From Chitinophagaceae bacterium (lineage in GTDB: Bacteria > Bacteroidota > Bacteroidia > Chitinophagales > Chitinophagaceae), in the NCBI GenBank assembly GCA_025455665.1, contig JALOMC010000007.1, positions 1 to 25,378 of the forward strand: DNA of 25,378 nucleotides, in the 5' to 3' direction. The position numbers and the translations under genes are program-made. How positions within the stretch are numbered: position 1 is the first letter of the stretch; each line of letters opens with the position of its first letter. The notes under the pieces were generated by a model, which saw nothing but the letters and a program-made list of their open reading frames with translations, searched no databases and had not been told where the DNA came from. This document shows positions 1 to 7,451 of the stretch, one piece after another.

Positions 1-967
1 GGCAGCTTTGCAGCGTACGCTGTATCAGTGGTGTTATCAGGCTTTCAAATTCGCTGCGGCTCAGCTGCAGGGTGTCGCCATTCAGCTCGGTGCTGAAATG
101 GTCTTCGCTGCTCAGTTGCTTCTTGGCTTTTTCTGCCGCCAGGCGCAGCTGCTGCAGCAGGCCTTTGTCGGCTTGCACTTCGGTCATGGTCAGGCCAGTT
201 TCGGCCACCCAATGCTCCAATATGGCCCGGTCAAAATCATCGCCGCCCAGGTAGGTGTCGCCATTGGTGCTCAGCACCTCAAACACGCCATGGTTGATGT
301 GTAAAATAGAGATATCGAAGGTGCCGCCACCGAGGTCGTACACGGCAATGGTTTTTTCTTCGGTGGGGTCCAGCCCCAGGCCGTACGCCAGGCTGGCGGC
401 GGTAGGTTCGTTCACAATGCGCAGCACATCGAGGCCGGCCAGCTTACCCGCATCGCGGGTGGCCTGCCGCTGCGCATCGTTAAAGTAGGCCGGTACGGTA
501 ATGACGGCCTTGGATACCGGCGTTTTTAAAATGTGCTCGGCCCGGTTTTTCAGCTCTTTCAAAATGAAAGAAGAGAGCTCGATGGGCGAATAGAATCGGT
601 CGCCCACCTGCACTTTTACCAGGCTGTCGGTATTGTCGTCGATAACGCGGTAGGTGAAAAATTCGGCGTGCTGGCGCAGGTCGTTGTAGCTTTTGCCCAT
701 CAGGCGCTTGGCGCTGAAGATGGTGTTTTGCGGCTCGGTAATGAGGCGAGCCCGTGCTTGCTCGCCCACGCTGGCATTGCCATATTCATCAAAATGCACC
801 ACACTGGGCACCAGCGAGCTGCTGTCGTGCTCTTTCAGCGCCACCGGCTTTCTGCTTTCGGGGTGTATAATGGCCACCAGGCTATTGGTAGTGCCCAGGT
901 CAATGCCTACAATCATTTCTTCTTGCTGCAGGCTGCCGGTTGCTATGTTGATGCTGATTTTTGCCAT
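1..967 (-). CDS. hscA: Hsp70-family chaperone, probably Fe-S cluster assembly chaperone HscA (partial, C-terminal part outside window)
   Basis: Only the first 322 residues lie in the window; the gene runs off the left edge, so most of the substrate-binding half is missing. The ATG at 967 opens a frame with Hsp70 nucleotide-binding signatures: DLGTTNS at residues 23-29, the phosphate-binding loop DLGGGTFD from residue 211, and NEPTAASLAYG between them. A roughly 20-residue extension precedes the first motif, and KRLMGKSYNDL and IAVYDLGGGTFDISIL resemble HscA more than DnaK, which normally starts a few residues before this motif. HscA is a cytoplasmic ATPase that, with HscB, helps transfer Fe-S clusters from the scaffold IscU. 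The gene lies downstream of the C25 peptidase cluster in the same direction but behind a terminator, with its own promoter-like box, so it is probably a separate transcription unit. Hsp70 membership is certain; HscA rather than DnaK is likely. Confidence 0.85.
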   Translation of the reverse strand, partial: MAKISINIATGSLQQEEMIVGIDLGTTNSLVAIIHPESRKPVALKEHDSSSLVPSVVHFDEYGNASVGEQARARLITEPQNTIFSAKRLMGKSYNDLRQHAEFFTYRVIDDNTDSLVKVQVGDRFYSPIELSSFILKELKNRAEHILKTPVSKAVITVPAYFNDAQRQATRDAGKLAGLDVLRIVNEPTAASLAYGLGLDPTEEKTIAVYDLGGGTFDISILHINHGVFEVLSTNGDTYLGGDDFDRAILEHWVAETGLTMTEVQADKGLLQQLRLAAEKAKKQLSSEDHFSTELNGDTLQLSRSEFESLITPLIQRTLQSC

Positions 968-1024
968 GGGAAAAACGTGCTTGTGCCGCCGTTGCTCCGA
1001 ACGAACTATCCGGAAGCGGGGGCG

Positions 1025-1032
1025 CAAAAGTA
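1025..1032 (-). promoter_or_regulatory. Candidate -7 promoter box for hscA
   Basis: On the minus strand this reads TACTTTTG, a perfect match to the Bacteroidota -7 consensus TAnnTTTG. It lies 57 nt upstream of the hscA ATG. I see no convincing TTTG box at the expected -33 distance, because that position falls inside the preceding terminator hairpin. The box overlaps the T-rich tail of that terminator. It is a candidate only. Confidence 0.4.
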
Positions 1033-1057
1033 AAACACCCCGCCTTAGCAGGGTGTT
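1025..1057 (-). terminator. Rho-independent terminator after the C25 peptidase/PorV cluster
   Basis: On the minus strand a 7-bp stem (AACACCC pairing with GGGTGTT, 1034-1040 and 1051-1057) can be extended by two GC pairs past a mismatch. It is followed by the T-rich tail TTTTACTTTTG. It lies 33 nt beyond the stop codon of peptidase C and before hscA. The tail is interrupted by AC, so termination may be incomplete. Confidence 0.65.
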
Positions 1058-1089
1058 CGAGTCAGGGAAAAGCTTTGTCCATCGGTTGC

Positions 1090-4000
1090 TTAGCGAATAA
1101 TGACCATTTTGCCATAGCCGCGGTTGAAGAACTTATCGGTTACGTCCATTTCGTTTTGGTTGAAGCCATCGTTCAGCCTGAATTTCTCCATTTTGTTGCC
1201 GTTCAGGCTGCTCACTACGCGGTACAGGTACACGCCATTGGCCAGTTTTTGGCCATACATGTCGGTACCATCCCACTTGTATTCGGTTATGTTGGTACCA
1301 ATGTGCAGCGGGCCCAGCTCGTCTTTGGTTATCTCCTTCACTATTTTACCGGTGATGGTCAGTACCTGGATTTTGAACTCCTGCGGCACTTCGGCCCCGG
1401 TAATGGTGAAAACAAAGGCGGTGCTGGTGCTGAAAGGATTGGGGTAGTTCAGCAGATTGCTGATCATGGGCTTGTTAAACACCTGGAAGCTGACGCGGTA
1501 TTCCAGATTGCCGGCCCGGTTGCCATTGCGGTCCTTGCCGGTCACTGTCAGCTCGTACTCGGTGCCTTCTGTATCCTGCGCCAGGGTGGGGAAGAAATCG
1601 ACCGTGGCGGTGTTGTCGCCCGTGCCGGGGGTAGCGGCTGTAAACCGCAGCGTATCGGTACCCCAGCGATAGGTGCGGGCCGTGCTTTCCTGCGGAAATT
1701 TAAGTTTTACGGTCAGCAGGCTGGTATCATTCAATGCCAAAAATCTGCTTTCATCTTTCAGCTTTATCTGTATGTGAGGCTTGGCCGACACGATGTCGCG
1801 GTTCAAAATGCGCTGGCCATCAAACGTCACATCCAGCAGCGGGTTGAACTTGTCGTCTCTTACGAGGAAGGTGCGGAACAGGAAGTTGTTGAAGAAAGCT
1901 TGTTCCGGCTGATCATTATCCGGGTTCACGGCCAGGTACAGGGTATTGATGCCTGCCAGGTCTTTGGTATCTACCGAAAAGCTCACCAGCGTAGTATCGC
2001 CTGCTACCAGTGGTTTTTTCTTAGGCAGCACCAGCGGTCGGGTCACATTGTTGCGGTCTATTACAAAGGCCCGCAGCAGCAGGCTGTCAAAGGCTGCCTC
2101 GCTGATGTTTTTGAAAGCGATGCGGAAATTGAGCGGTTCGCCCAGTTCCAGCGTATCCTTCATTTGCAGCGCTACCGAAGGTGCCAGGGCGCCTTCGGGC
2201 ACGGGGGTGTAGTATAGCCGCCACCAGCGCAGTTGGTAGGGCGTACCGTTGGTGGTGTCCTCATTTTGCATGCGCAGCTTCATATAGGGGTAGCTGGCTG
2301 CGCTGATATTGCTGATGTCTACATCTTGCTGATTGGGCTGCAGGGTACGCAGCAGGGTTTCTGTACCATTGGCCGACACGCCTATTACGTCTACCAGCGG
2401 ATAGTCGCCGGGGCCGGCATCCAGGCTACGGCCACGCCATTTTACTTCCCGCCAGCTTTTAGCAGGGCCAAACAGTGGCGAGGTAATGAAGCCAAGTGTG
2501 TCGGGCGTAGGCGCATTAATGTTCAGCTGTATGCGGTCGAAAATACCATCGCTCATGCGCACCACCGGTGCAAAACTGGGGTCGCCTTTTTTGTACATAA
2601 AAATGAACATGCGAGGCCGGTTGAAGCTGTCGATATTGGCGAAGCCTGCGTTTTTCAGGCGATGGTAAATGGTATTGCCGGCGCCAAAGAACGCTTCGTC
2701 GGCTCGCAAGCGGGGGGCAAATGTTTCCTGATCATAGGGCGCATCCAGCACTTTGCGCACTATCACATAATGGCCGTTTGGTATCGAATCCATAAAGCGC
2801 ATGATGCGACGGCGGTTGGCTGTATCGCGGTCGTCGTATTCCCAGTTGTACTGGCGGATCAGGTTGGGTGCACAGTTGTTCATGCCGCTGCCATTCAGCC
2901 CGCCCGGAAAGTTGCGCCACGGCTTGAACGTGACCGGATCAAACACATTGAACGCCAGGCTGTGCCCCACGCAGAAGGAGGCAATGATTTGCGAGTTGTT
3001 GATGCTGATGCTGAAATCGCCATCCTCTGTGCCGCTGATGGGGAATACGCTGTGGTTGGAAAACACATTGTTGAGGCGGGTGCCAAAGCGCCATTGGCGG
3101 CTGCTGGTATCCAGCCGCAACCTTTCAATGCCACTTTTGGTGTGCTGGTAAAAATGACTTTGGTTGTAGCCTACCTGGGTACCTGCCAGGTAGGTAAAGG
3201 AAGAAGTATTCCACCGATCGACTGTACCAGTAGGGCGTACAATGCCGAGGCGCCAGTAGTATACCATGCTGTCTTGCAGGGTAATGCCCGGATCAAATTC
3301 GACAATGCCACCCCTGGCCTGCAGGTTGCGGGTTATTTTCTGTGCCGAGTTGAACAGCTCGGTGGTATCCATTTCCATGCGGTAGTTCTGCGCCTCACCA
3401 AATGGGTTAGAGGTGGAGCCTACCAATTTTACAGTCGATTTGTTGACGATCGAAAAGTTATACGGAAACACCGGCCGCAGTTCATCTTCGAAAATAACCA
3501 CCTGCCGCGCCGCTGCGTTGTTGGCCTCGCTTAGTTCGGGTATCAGGCTACCTCCATCCAGGCTTACGCTGATGCGGTTGATGCCTTTGTCACGCTCCGG
3601 AAAAATTGGCAGCGTCAGCTCCAGGCTGTCGATGGCCCGGGGGGCTCTTACCCGGCGGTTGTAAATGGTTTCTGTAAAGCCATTGGGGTAAATGCTACTG
3701 GCCGGGTAGGTGCGTGTCACGGTCAGCTGCATACTATCGTTGATGGCACGGCCCAGGTTGTAGTAGTAGATCTTGGTTTTGAAATTTGTTTCAGCAATCG
3801 ACAAAAAGCTGGGATTGATATTGATGTTGGGTTCTTCGATGCTGTAGTCGGGCAGGGCATGTGCATTGAAGCGAACAGCCGGATCGCCGTGCAGGGTTTG
3901 TTGTTCGGTATGAATGCGGGCCAGAAAGTCGTTGACGCCCCAGCGGTTGTTCACGTAGTTGATGGCGTCACGGGCGTTGCGGCCGAGGGTTTGATTGTAA

Positions 4001-6240
4001 TTCTGGAAACCGAAAGAGCGGTAAAAGCCGGTAGAATATTCGTTCAGCCCGTTTACAATGCCAAAGTGGGTGCTGGCCACCATAGCAATGGCGCCGCGGC
4101 TGGGGGCCAAAATATATTTTTCCGAAATGGTATTGATGGTAATAGAACGGCTGGTATCGAAGGTGAAAAAGTTGCCGGCGTTGCAGCCATTCAATAAAAA
4201 GATGGGATACTTACCGGGGTTGTTGTATCGCTGTGGATCATCCAGGTTATAATCGAGGGCGGTAGCGCTGCTGTGGCCAAAATAAGTGAGCAGGCTGAAG
4301 CCTTGCTGGAACAAGCTCTCCAGCAATTCATTTTCAATCACGGCCCCCGTGGTGCTATTAAACTTATTGAAAGTAGTGACCCGACCGCCAAACAGCGTAT
4401 CCTCGGCTATCAGCCGATAGTTGTTCATGTAGGGCCTGATCAGCGTTTCAATGGCCGCATCATTGGCACCCACTACGTGCACAATGTTTTTCATCCACGC
4501 CTTGTCCTGCTGCAGGTTGCTCGGGTTGGCCTGGGCGCTTTCATACTCTTTCACCTTGTTCAGGTAGGTGATGATCTCCTGCTGCGAAATCACGTTCAGG
4601 CGACCAATGCTCAGCAGGGTAGTGGCAGATGTATTGTCGTTGGTAGCCAGCAGTACATCGCTGGCGGGGTAGCCAAATGTGGGCACCAAAAACAGGCTGG
4701 CTGCCTGCGGATGACTTTCAAACGTCCGCATTTCATCGTACGTCACCCCTTTGCCTATCAGCAAACAGTGCTGCGGATTGGTGCTGAAAGTAGCCCGGGC
4801 GTAGCGAATAAAGTTTTTCACCGACAGCGGATGCATTTTCACGCCAAAGGCAAACTGGTCTTCCAGCTCATCTATGGTGTACACCTTGGCATTGTAGCCG
4901 CCACCGGCTGCGCTGCTGCGGTATTGCACATATTGGCTCACGGCATCGCCGCTGCCCGATAGCAGCCGACGGTTGGTAACAATCAGGTAATTGCCCTGAT
5001 TAGCCGCCTGTTGCAGGTTAACAAAATTTCGGCGGTTTAGCAAAGCGATGTTGCTGATGGCTGCATTGCTATTGGCTGCCAGCCAGTATTGGCAAGTACT
5101 GGCCTGTGCCGGTAGCAAAAAGCGAACTGTACCGCCCGGCATCAGCAGCCCTTGCATCACGGTGCCGTTCGTCAGGTTGTATAGTTGGGGTGCAACATTG
5201 CCGTGGTTGAAATTGCTGATCTCCAGCATGGTTTGGGCGCTACCGGCTGGCATATAAAAATCGAAGGCAGCCTCATTGTTGGCATTGGGCAGTCGCGGAT
5301 AGTCCAGTTCTACAAAGCCAACTACAATACGGTCGGTGCGGTTGCTGCTCAGGTTTTTTACGCCTATTTCTACCGATGCGGGGTTGAGGCTGGCCGGATT
5401 GATGCTGAACGAATCGACCAGGGCGTTGAATTGGCTGATGCCACGTTCGCCCACCGCCACATCGTTTATAAGAAAGCGAACGCTGCGGCTGTTGGGGGCG
5501 CTGCCTGCCAGGCTGTAGCGCATTTTGGCCTGTGGCCCGCCAGTAAAAGGCAGCAGTTGACTAAAGCGACCCGTACGGTTGGTAATCTGAAATGTTTCCT
5601 GATCGGGAAAAATGTCTTCAGACGACATCATCTCGCCCCGGTCGTAAGCCGAGGAGTAAACGTACTCACCAAAGTTGACGGCAAAGCCGCGATGCACATA
5701 TTGTCGGGGCTGTCCGGTGTTGTTGTTCTTGTACTCATGGCGGGCCACCTTCCACACGTGGCTGGCCGGTGAGAGGGCCGAACTGCCTGCGCCATTGGCC
5801 ACCGGGGCCATGCGCAGATTGTTGCCAGCGGGGTTGATGGTGAGGTAGTAGGCAGCAGTATCGGTAAACAGGCTGATTTTGTTGTCGAGGTGTTCTACTG
5901 CATTCCGGTACAGCGCTCTATCGGGCACACCATCATTGCGGTTGCCAAAAAATTCGATATAGCCATTGGCGGCCAGCACACCGCTGGCGCTGCTGGTAAG
6001 CAAGGGTACCTGCTGCCCATGCCGCCACAGCTGAAAATGCTCGGCAGGTGTATTGCCAATGCCGGCTGCATCTAACACCGCTTTGTTGATGCGGTAAATG
6101 CCGGGTGCAGCAATGCGAAACTTGTAATAGGTTTTATTGTAGTCAATCCACTCATTGTTGTACTGCGCCTGTACCGAAGTGGCCAGCAGCACGCTGGCCA
6201 GCAAGGCCGATAAAAAGGTAGCTGCTCTTTTCATGCTCAT
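1090..6240 (-). CDS. porU2: Peptidase C: secreted C25-family cysteine peptidase, PorU-like (PorU2 type), with FlgD-like C-terminal sorting domain
   Basis: This 1716-aa protein has a signal peptide (cleavage likely after VQA, residue 25) and a beta-rich N-terminal region starting NEWIDYNKTYYKF. A C25 (gingipain/PorU) peptidase domain spans about residues 415-790 and carries the probable catalytic pair His656 (YFGHSS) and Cys686 (LNGCNAG). Several beta-sandwich regions follow, including a CARDB-like segment after the peptidase. A C-terminal domain from about 1595 (NYPNPF, then WDGTDMYG and LANGVYLYRV, ending GKMVIIR) resembles FlgD-like/T9SS sorting domains. PorU-family proteins are outer-membrane sortases that cut the sorting domain off T9SS cargo and attach the cargo to the surface; classical PorU is nearer 1100-1300 aa, so this is a larger relative. 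Its start overlaps the stop of the upstream PorV-like gene as ATGA, indicating translational coupling. Met3 is an alternative start. The name PorU2 follows my memory of usage for such paralogues; whether it acts as sortase or protease is inference. Confidence 0.85.
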   Translation of the reverse strand: MSMKRAATFLSALLASVLLATSVQAQYNNEWIDYNKTYYKFRIAAPGIYRINKAVLDAAGIGNTPAEHFQLWRHGQQVPLLTSSASGVLAANGYIEFFGNRNDGVPDRALYRNAVEHLDNKISLFTDTAAYYLTINPAGNNLRMAPVANGAGSSALSPASHVWKVARHEYKNNNTGQPRQYVHRGFAVNFGEYVYSSAYDRGEMMSSEDIFPDQETFQITNRTGRFSQLLPFTGGPQAKMRYSLAGSAPNSRSVRFLINDVAVGERGISQFNALVDSFSINPASLNPASVEIGVKNLSSNRTDRIVVGFVELDYPRLPNANNEAAFDFYMPAGSAQTMLEISNFNHGNVAPQLYNLTNGTVMQGLLMPGGTVRFLLPAQASTCQYWLAANSNAAISNIALLNRRNFVNLQQAANQGNYLIVTNRRLLSGSGDAVSQYVQYRSSAAGGGYNAKVYTIDELEDQFAFGVKMHPLSVKNFIRYARATFSTNPQHCLLIGKGVTYDEMRTFESHPQAASLFLVPTFGYPASDVLLATNDNTSATTLLSIGRLNVISQQEIITYLNKVKEYESAQANPSNLQQDKAWMKNIVHVVGANDAAIETLIRPYMNNYRLIAEDTLFGGRVTTFNKFNSTTGAVIENELLESLFQQGFSLLTYFGHSSATALDYNLDDPQRYNNPGKYPIFLLNGCNAGNFFTFDTSRSITINTISEKYILAPSRGAIAMVASTHFGIVNGLNEYSTGFYRSFGFQNYNQTLGRNARDAINYVNNRWGVNDFLARIHTEQQTLHGDPAVRFNAHALPDYSIEEPNININPSFLSIAETNFKTKIYYYNLGRAINDSMQLTVTRTYPASSIYPNGFTETIYNRRVRAPRAIDSLELTLPIFPERDKGINRISVSLDGGSLIPELSEANNAAARQVVIFEDELRPVFPYNFSIVNKSTVKLVGSTSNPFGEAQNYRMEMDTTELFNSAQKITRNLQARGGIVEFDPGITLQDSMVYYWRLGIVRPTGTVDRWNTSSFTYLAGTQVGYNQSHFYQHTKSGIERLRLDTSSRQWRFGTRLNNVFSNHSVFPISGTEDGDFSISINNSQIIASFCVGHSLAFNVFDPVTFKPWRNFPGGLNGSGMNNCAPNLIRQYNWEYDDRDTANRRRIMRFMDSIPNGHYVIVRKVLDAPYDQETFAPRLRADEAFFGAGNTIYHRLKNAGFANIDSFNRPRMFIFMYKKGDPSFAPVVRMSDGIFDRIQLNINAPTPDTLGFITSPLFGPAKSWREVKWRGRSLDAGPGDYPLVDVIGVSANGTETLLRTLQPNQQDVDISNISAASYPYMKLRMQNEDTTNGTPYQLRWWRLYYTPVPEGALAPSVALQMKDTLELGEPLNFRIAFKNISEAAFDSLLLRAFVIDRNNVTRPLVLPKKKPLVAGDTTLVSFSVDTKDLAGINTLYLAVNPDNDQPEQAFFNNFLFRTFLVRDDKFNPLLDVTFDGQRILNRDIVSAKPHIQIKLKDESRFLALNDTSLLTVKLKFPQESTARTYRWGTDTLRFTAATPGTGDNTATVDFFPTLAQDTEGTEYELTVTGKDRNGNRAGNLEYRVSFQVFNKPMISNLLNYPNPFSTSTAFVFTITGAEVPQEFKIQVLTITGKIVKEITKDELGPLHIGTNITEYKWDGTDMYGQKLANGVYLYRVVSSLNGNKMEKFRLNDGFNQNEMDVTDKFFNRGYGKMVIIR

Positions 6241-7337
6241 TCCTCCTTGCGTTTCAGATCAATAGACAGCGAGATGATGTGTGTGTACAGCGGCGACGAC
6301 TGGTTGGCCAGGTTGGTAAACGCATAGTCGATCTTCACGTTCTTGATTTTGAAGCCGGCACCAAGCGATGGTTGAAAGATCCAGACCTTCTGTTTGTTGG
6401 TAGTGTCGCCGTCTTTCAAAGCCTGCTGAAAATTGCTGACGCCGCCGCGTACCGAAAACACATCGGCCACATTCAGCTCCATGCCTATGCGGGGGTCAAT
6501 ACTCAGGAATCCGGTACTGATCAGGGTGTTGCGCCGGCCATCAAAGGTGTTGTCCAGTTGTAGCTCTGCCAGCAGGTTGGTTTTCTCATTCAGGTAAAAG
6601 CGATAGGCACCGCCCAACAGCAGGCGAGGGGCTGTCAGTTCCGACGATTGCTGCGGAATATCATTCTGCGCCAGGTACAAGGCTTGCTTTTCCCGTTCGG
6701 TAAATCGGAAATTCCACATGTTGAAGGTGGTGGTAGCATCACGCAAAACGGCCGCTACCGACCAGTTTTTGCTGCGCATATTAAAACCGAAATCGAACCC
6801 GAAACCCCATGCTTTGGCAAAACTGCCAATGTTGCGATGAATCACTTTGATATTGCCGCCCACAGAAATGTCCTTGTCATCGCTTTGCAGCAGGTGCTGG
6901 CTCATGCCAAACATAAAAGCGTAATCGGCCGATGAAAACGTTTCAATATTGTTGTAGTTCGGCCGCCCGTCGGGTTCTACCAAAAACAGGGTGTTGGGAA
7001 TGTCATCGATGCCAAAGCGCATCAGCGAAAAGCCGAGGGTACGGCGTCCATCGGCCGTAGGCAGTGCCAGCCCGGCAAAATCGTACTTGCCAATGCCCGA
7101 AAAGTACTCGGCATGCATCAGCGTAAGTTGCGGGTTATTTTGAATGGCGGCCAGCCGGGCAGGATTCCAGTAGCCGGCAGTAGCATCGGCCGTGGTAGTA
7201 ATACCAGCGCCACCCATACCCAGCGAACGGGCGCCGGCGCCAATATTTAAGAATTCATTGGAGTATTTGCGAAACTGGGCTTGCCCCGGCAAAATGCCCA
7301 GGGCCAGCACAGCGGCAATAAAAACAAGTTTATTCAT
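6237..7337 (-). CDS. porV2: PorV/PorQ-family outer-membrane beta-barrel protein (PorV2-like)
   Basis: This 366-aa protein starts at the ATG at 7337. An upstream extension of the frame to 7394 adds 19 residues before a clear signal peptide and is unlikely. The signal peptide ends GQA (residue 20). The mature N-terminus carries PorV-family hallmarks, GARSLGMGGA at 35-44 and AGYWNPARL at 54-62. Alternating beta-strand sequence to the end (ISLSIDLK) fits a 14-strand FadL-like barrel. PorV takes T9SS cargo from the translocon and works with the sortase PorU in the attachment complex; PorQ and other paralogues have related shuttling roles. The gene sits between two PorU-like peptidases and its TGA overlaps the ATG of peptidase C, which strongly suggests these two products act as a pair. 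A hairpin lies just upstream. Family assignment is firm; the specific partner is inferred from context. Confidence 0.88.
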   Translation of the reverse strand: MNKLVFIAAVLALGILPGQAQFRKYSNEFLNIGAGARSLGMGGAGITTTADATAGYWNPARLAAIQNNPQLTLMHAEYFSGIGKYDFAGLALPTADGRRTLGFSLMRFGIDDIPNTLFLVEPDGRPNYNNIETFSSADYAFMFGMSQHLLQSDDKDISVGGNIKVIHRNIGSFAKAWGFGFDFGFNMRSKNWSVAAVLRDATTTFNMWNFRFTEREKQALYLAQNDIPQQSSELTAPRLLLGGAYRFYLNEKTNLLAELQLDNTFDGRRNTLISTGFLSIDPRIGMELNVADVFSVRGGVSNFQQALKDGDTTNKQKVWIFQPSLGAGFKIKNVKIDYAFTNLANQSSPLYTHIISLSIDLKRKEE

Positions 7338-7361
7338 GCAGTAGCGATGGTATAATGACAG

Positions 7362-7403
7362 CCGGCGGGGCTGCAACGATGCAATAACGTGCAAGCCCGC
7401 CGG
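7362..7403 (-). other. Strong intercistronic hairpin between peptidase B and the PorV-like gene
   Basis: An 8-bp perfect GC-rich inverted repeat (CCGGCGGG at 7362-7369, CCCGCCGG at 7396-7403) is extended, after a 2-nt mismatch, by TGCA pairing with TGCA. The loop is about 14 nt. It ends 24 nt before the PorV-like ATG and has no T-run on its 3' side in the minus direction. It is therefore more likely an mRNA stability or attenuation element than a simple terminator. Its function is inferred. Confidence 0.55.
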
Positions 7404-7451
7404 AAATTTTGCTTCTGTGTATCAAAAATGCCCACAGGTTGCCCACCAGTG

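Noticed and set aside
961..2217. Long plus-strand open frame (418 codons) opposite the end of peptidase C
   Set aside because: It has no recognisable domain, and the opposite strand codes for a clear sorting domain. Open antisense frames are expected from the third-base bias of these genes. The same applies to the other long plus-strand frames across 2233-18224.
7338..7394. Upstream extension of the PorV-like protein
   Set aside because: The added residues precede a complete signal peptide starting at 7337 and cover the intercistronic hairpin, so the shorter start is preferred.
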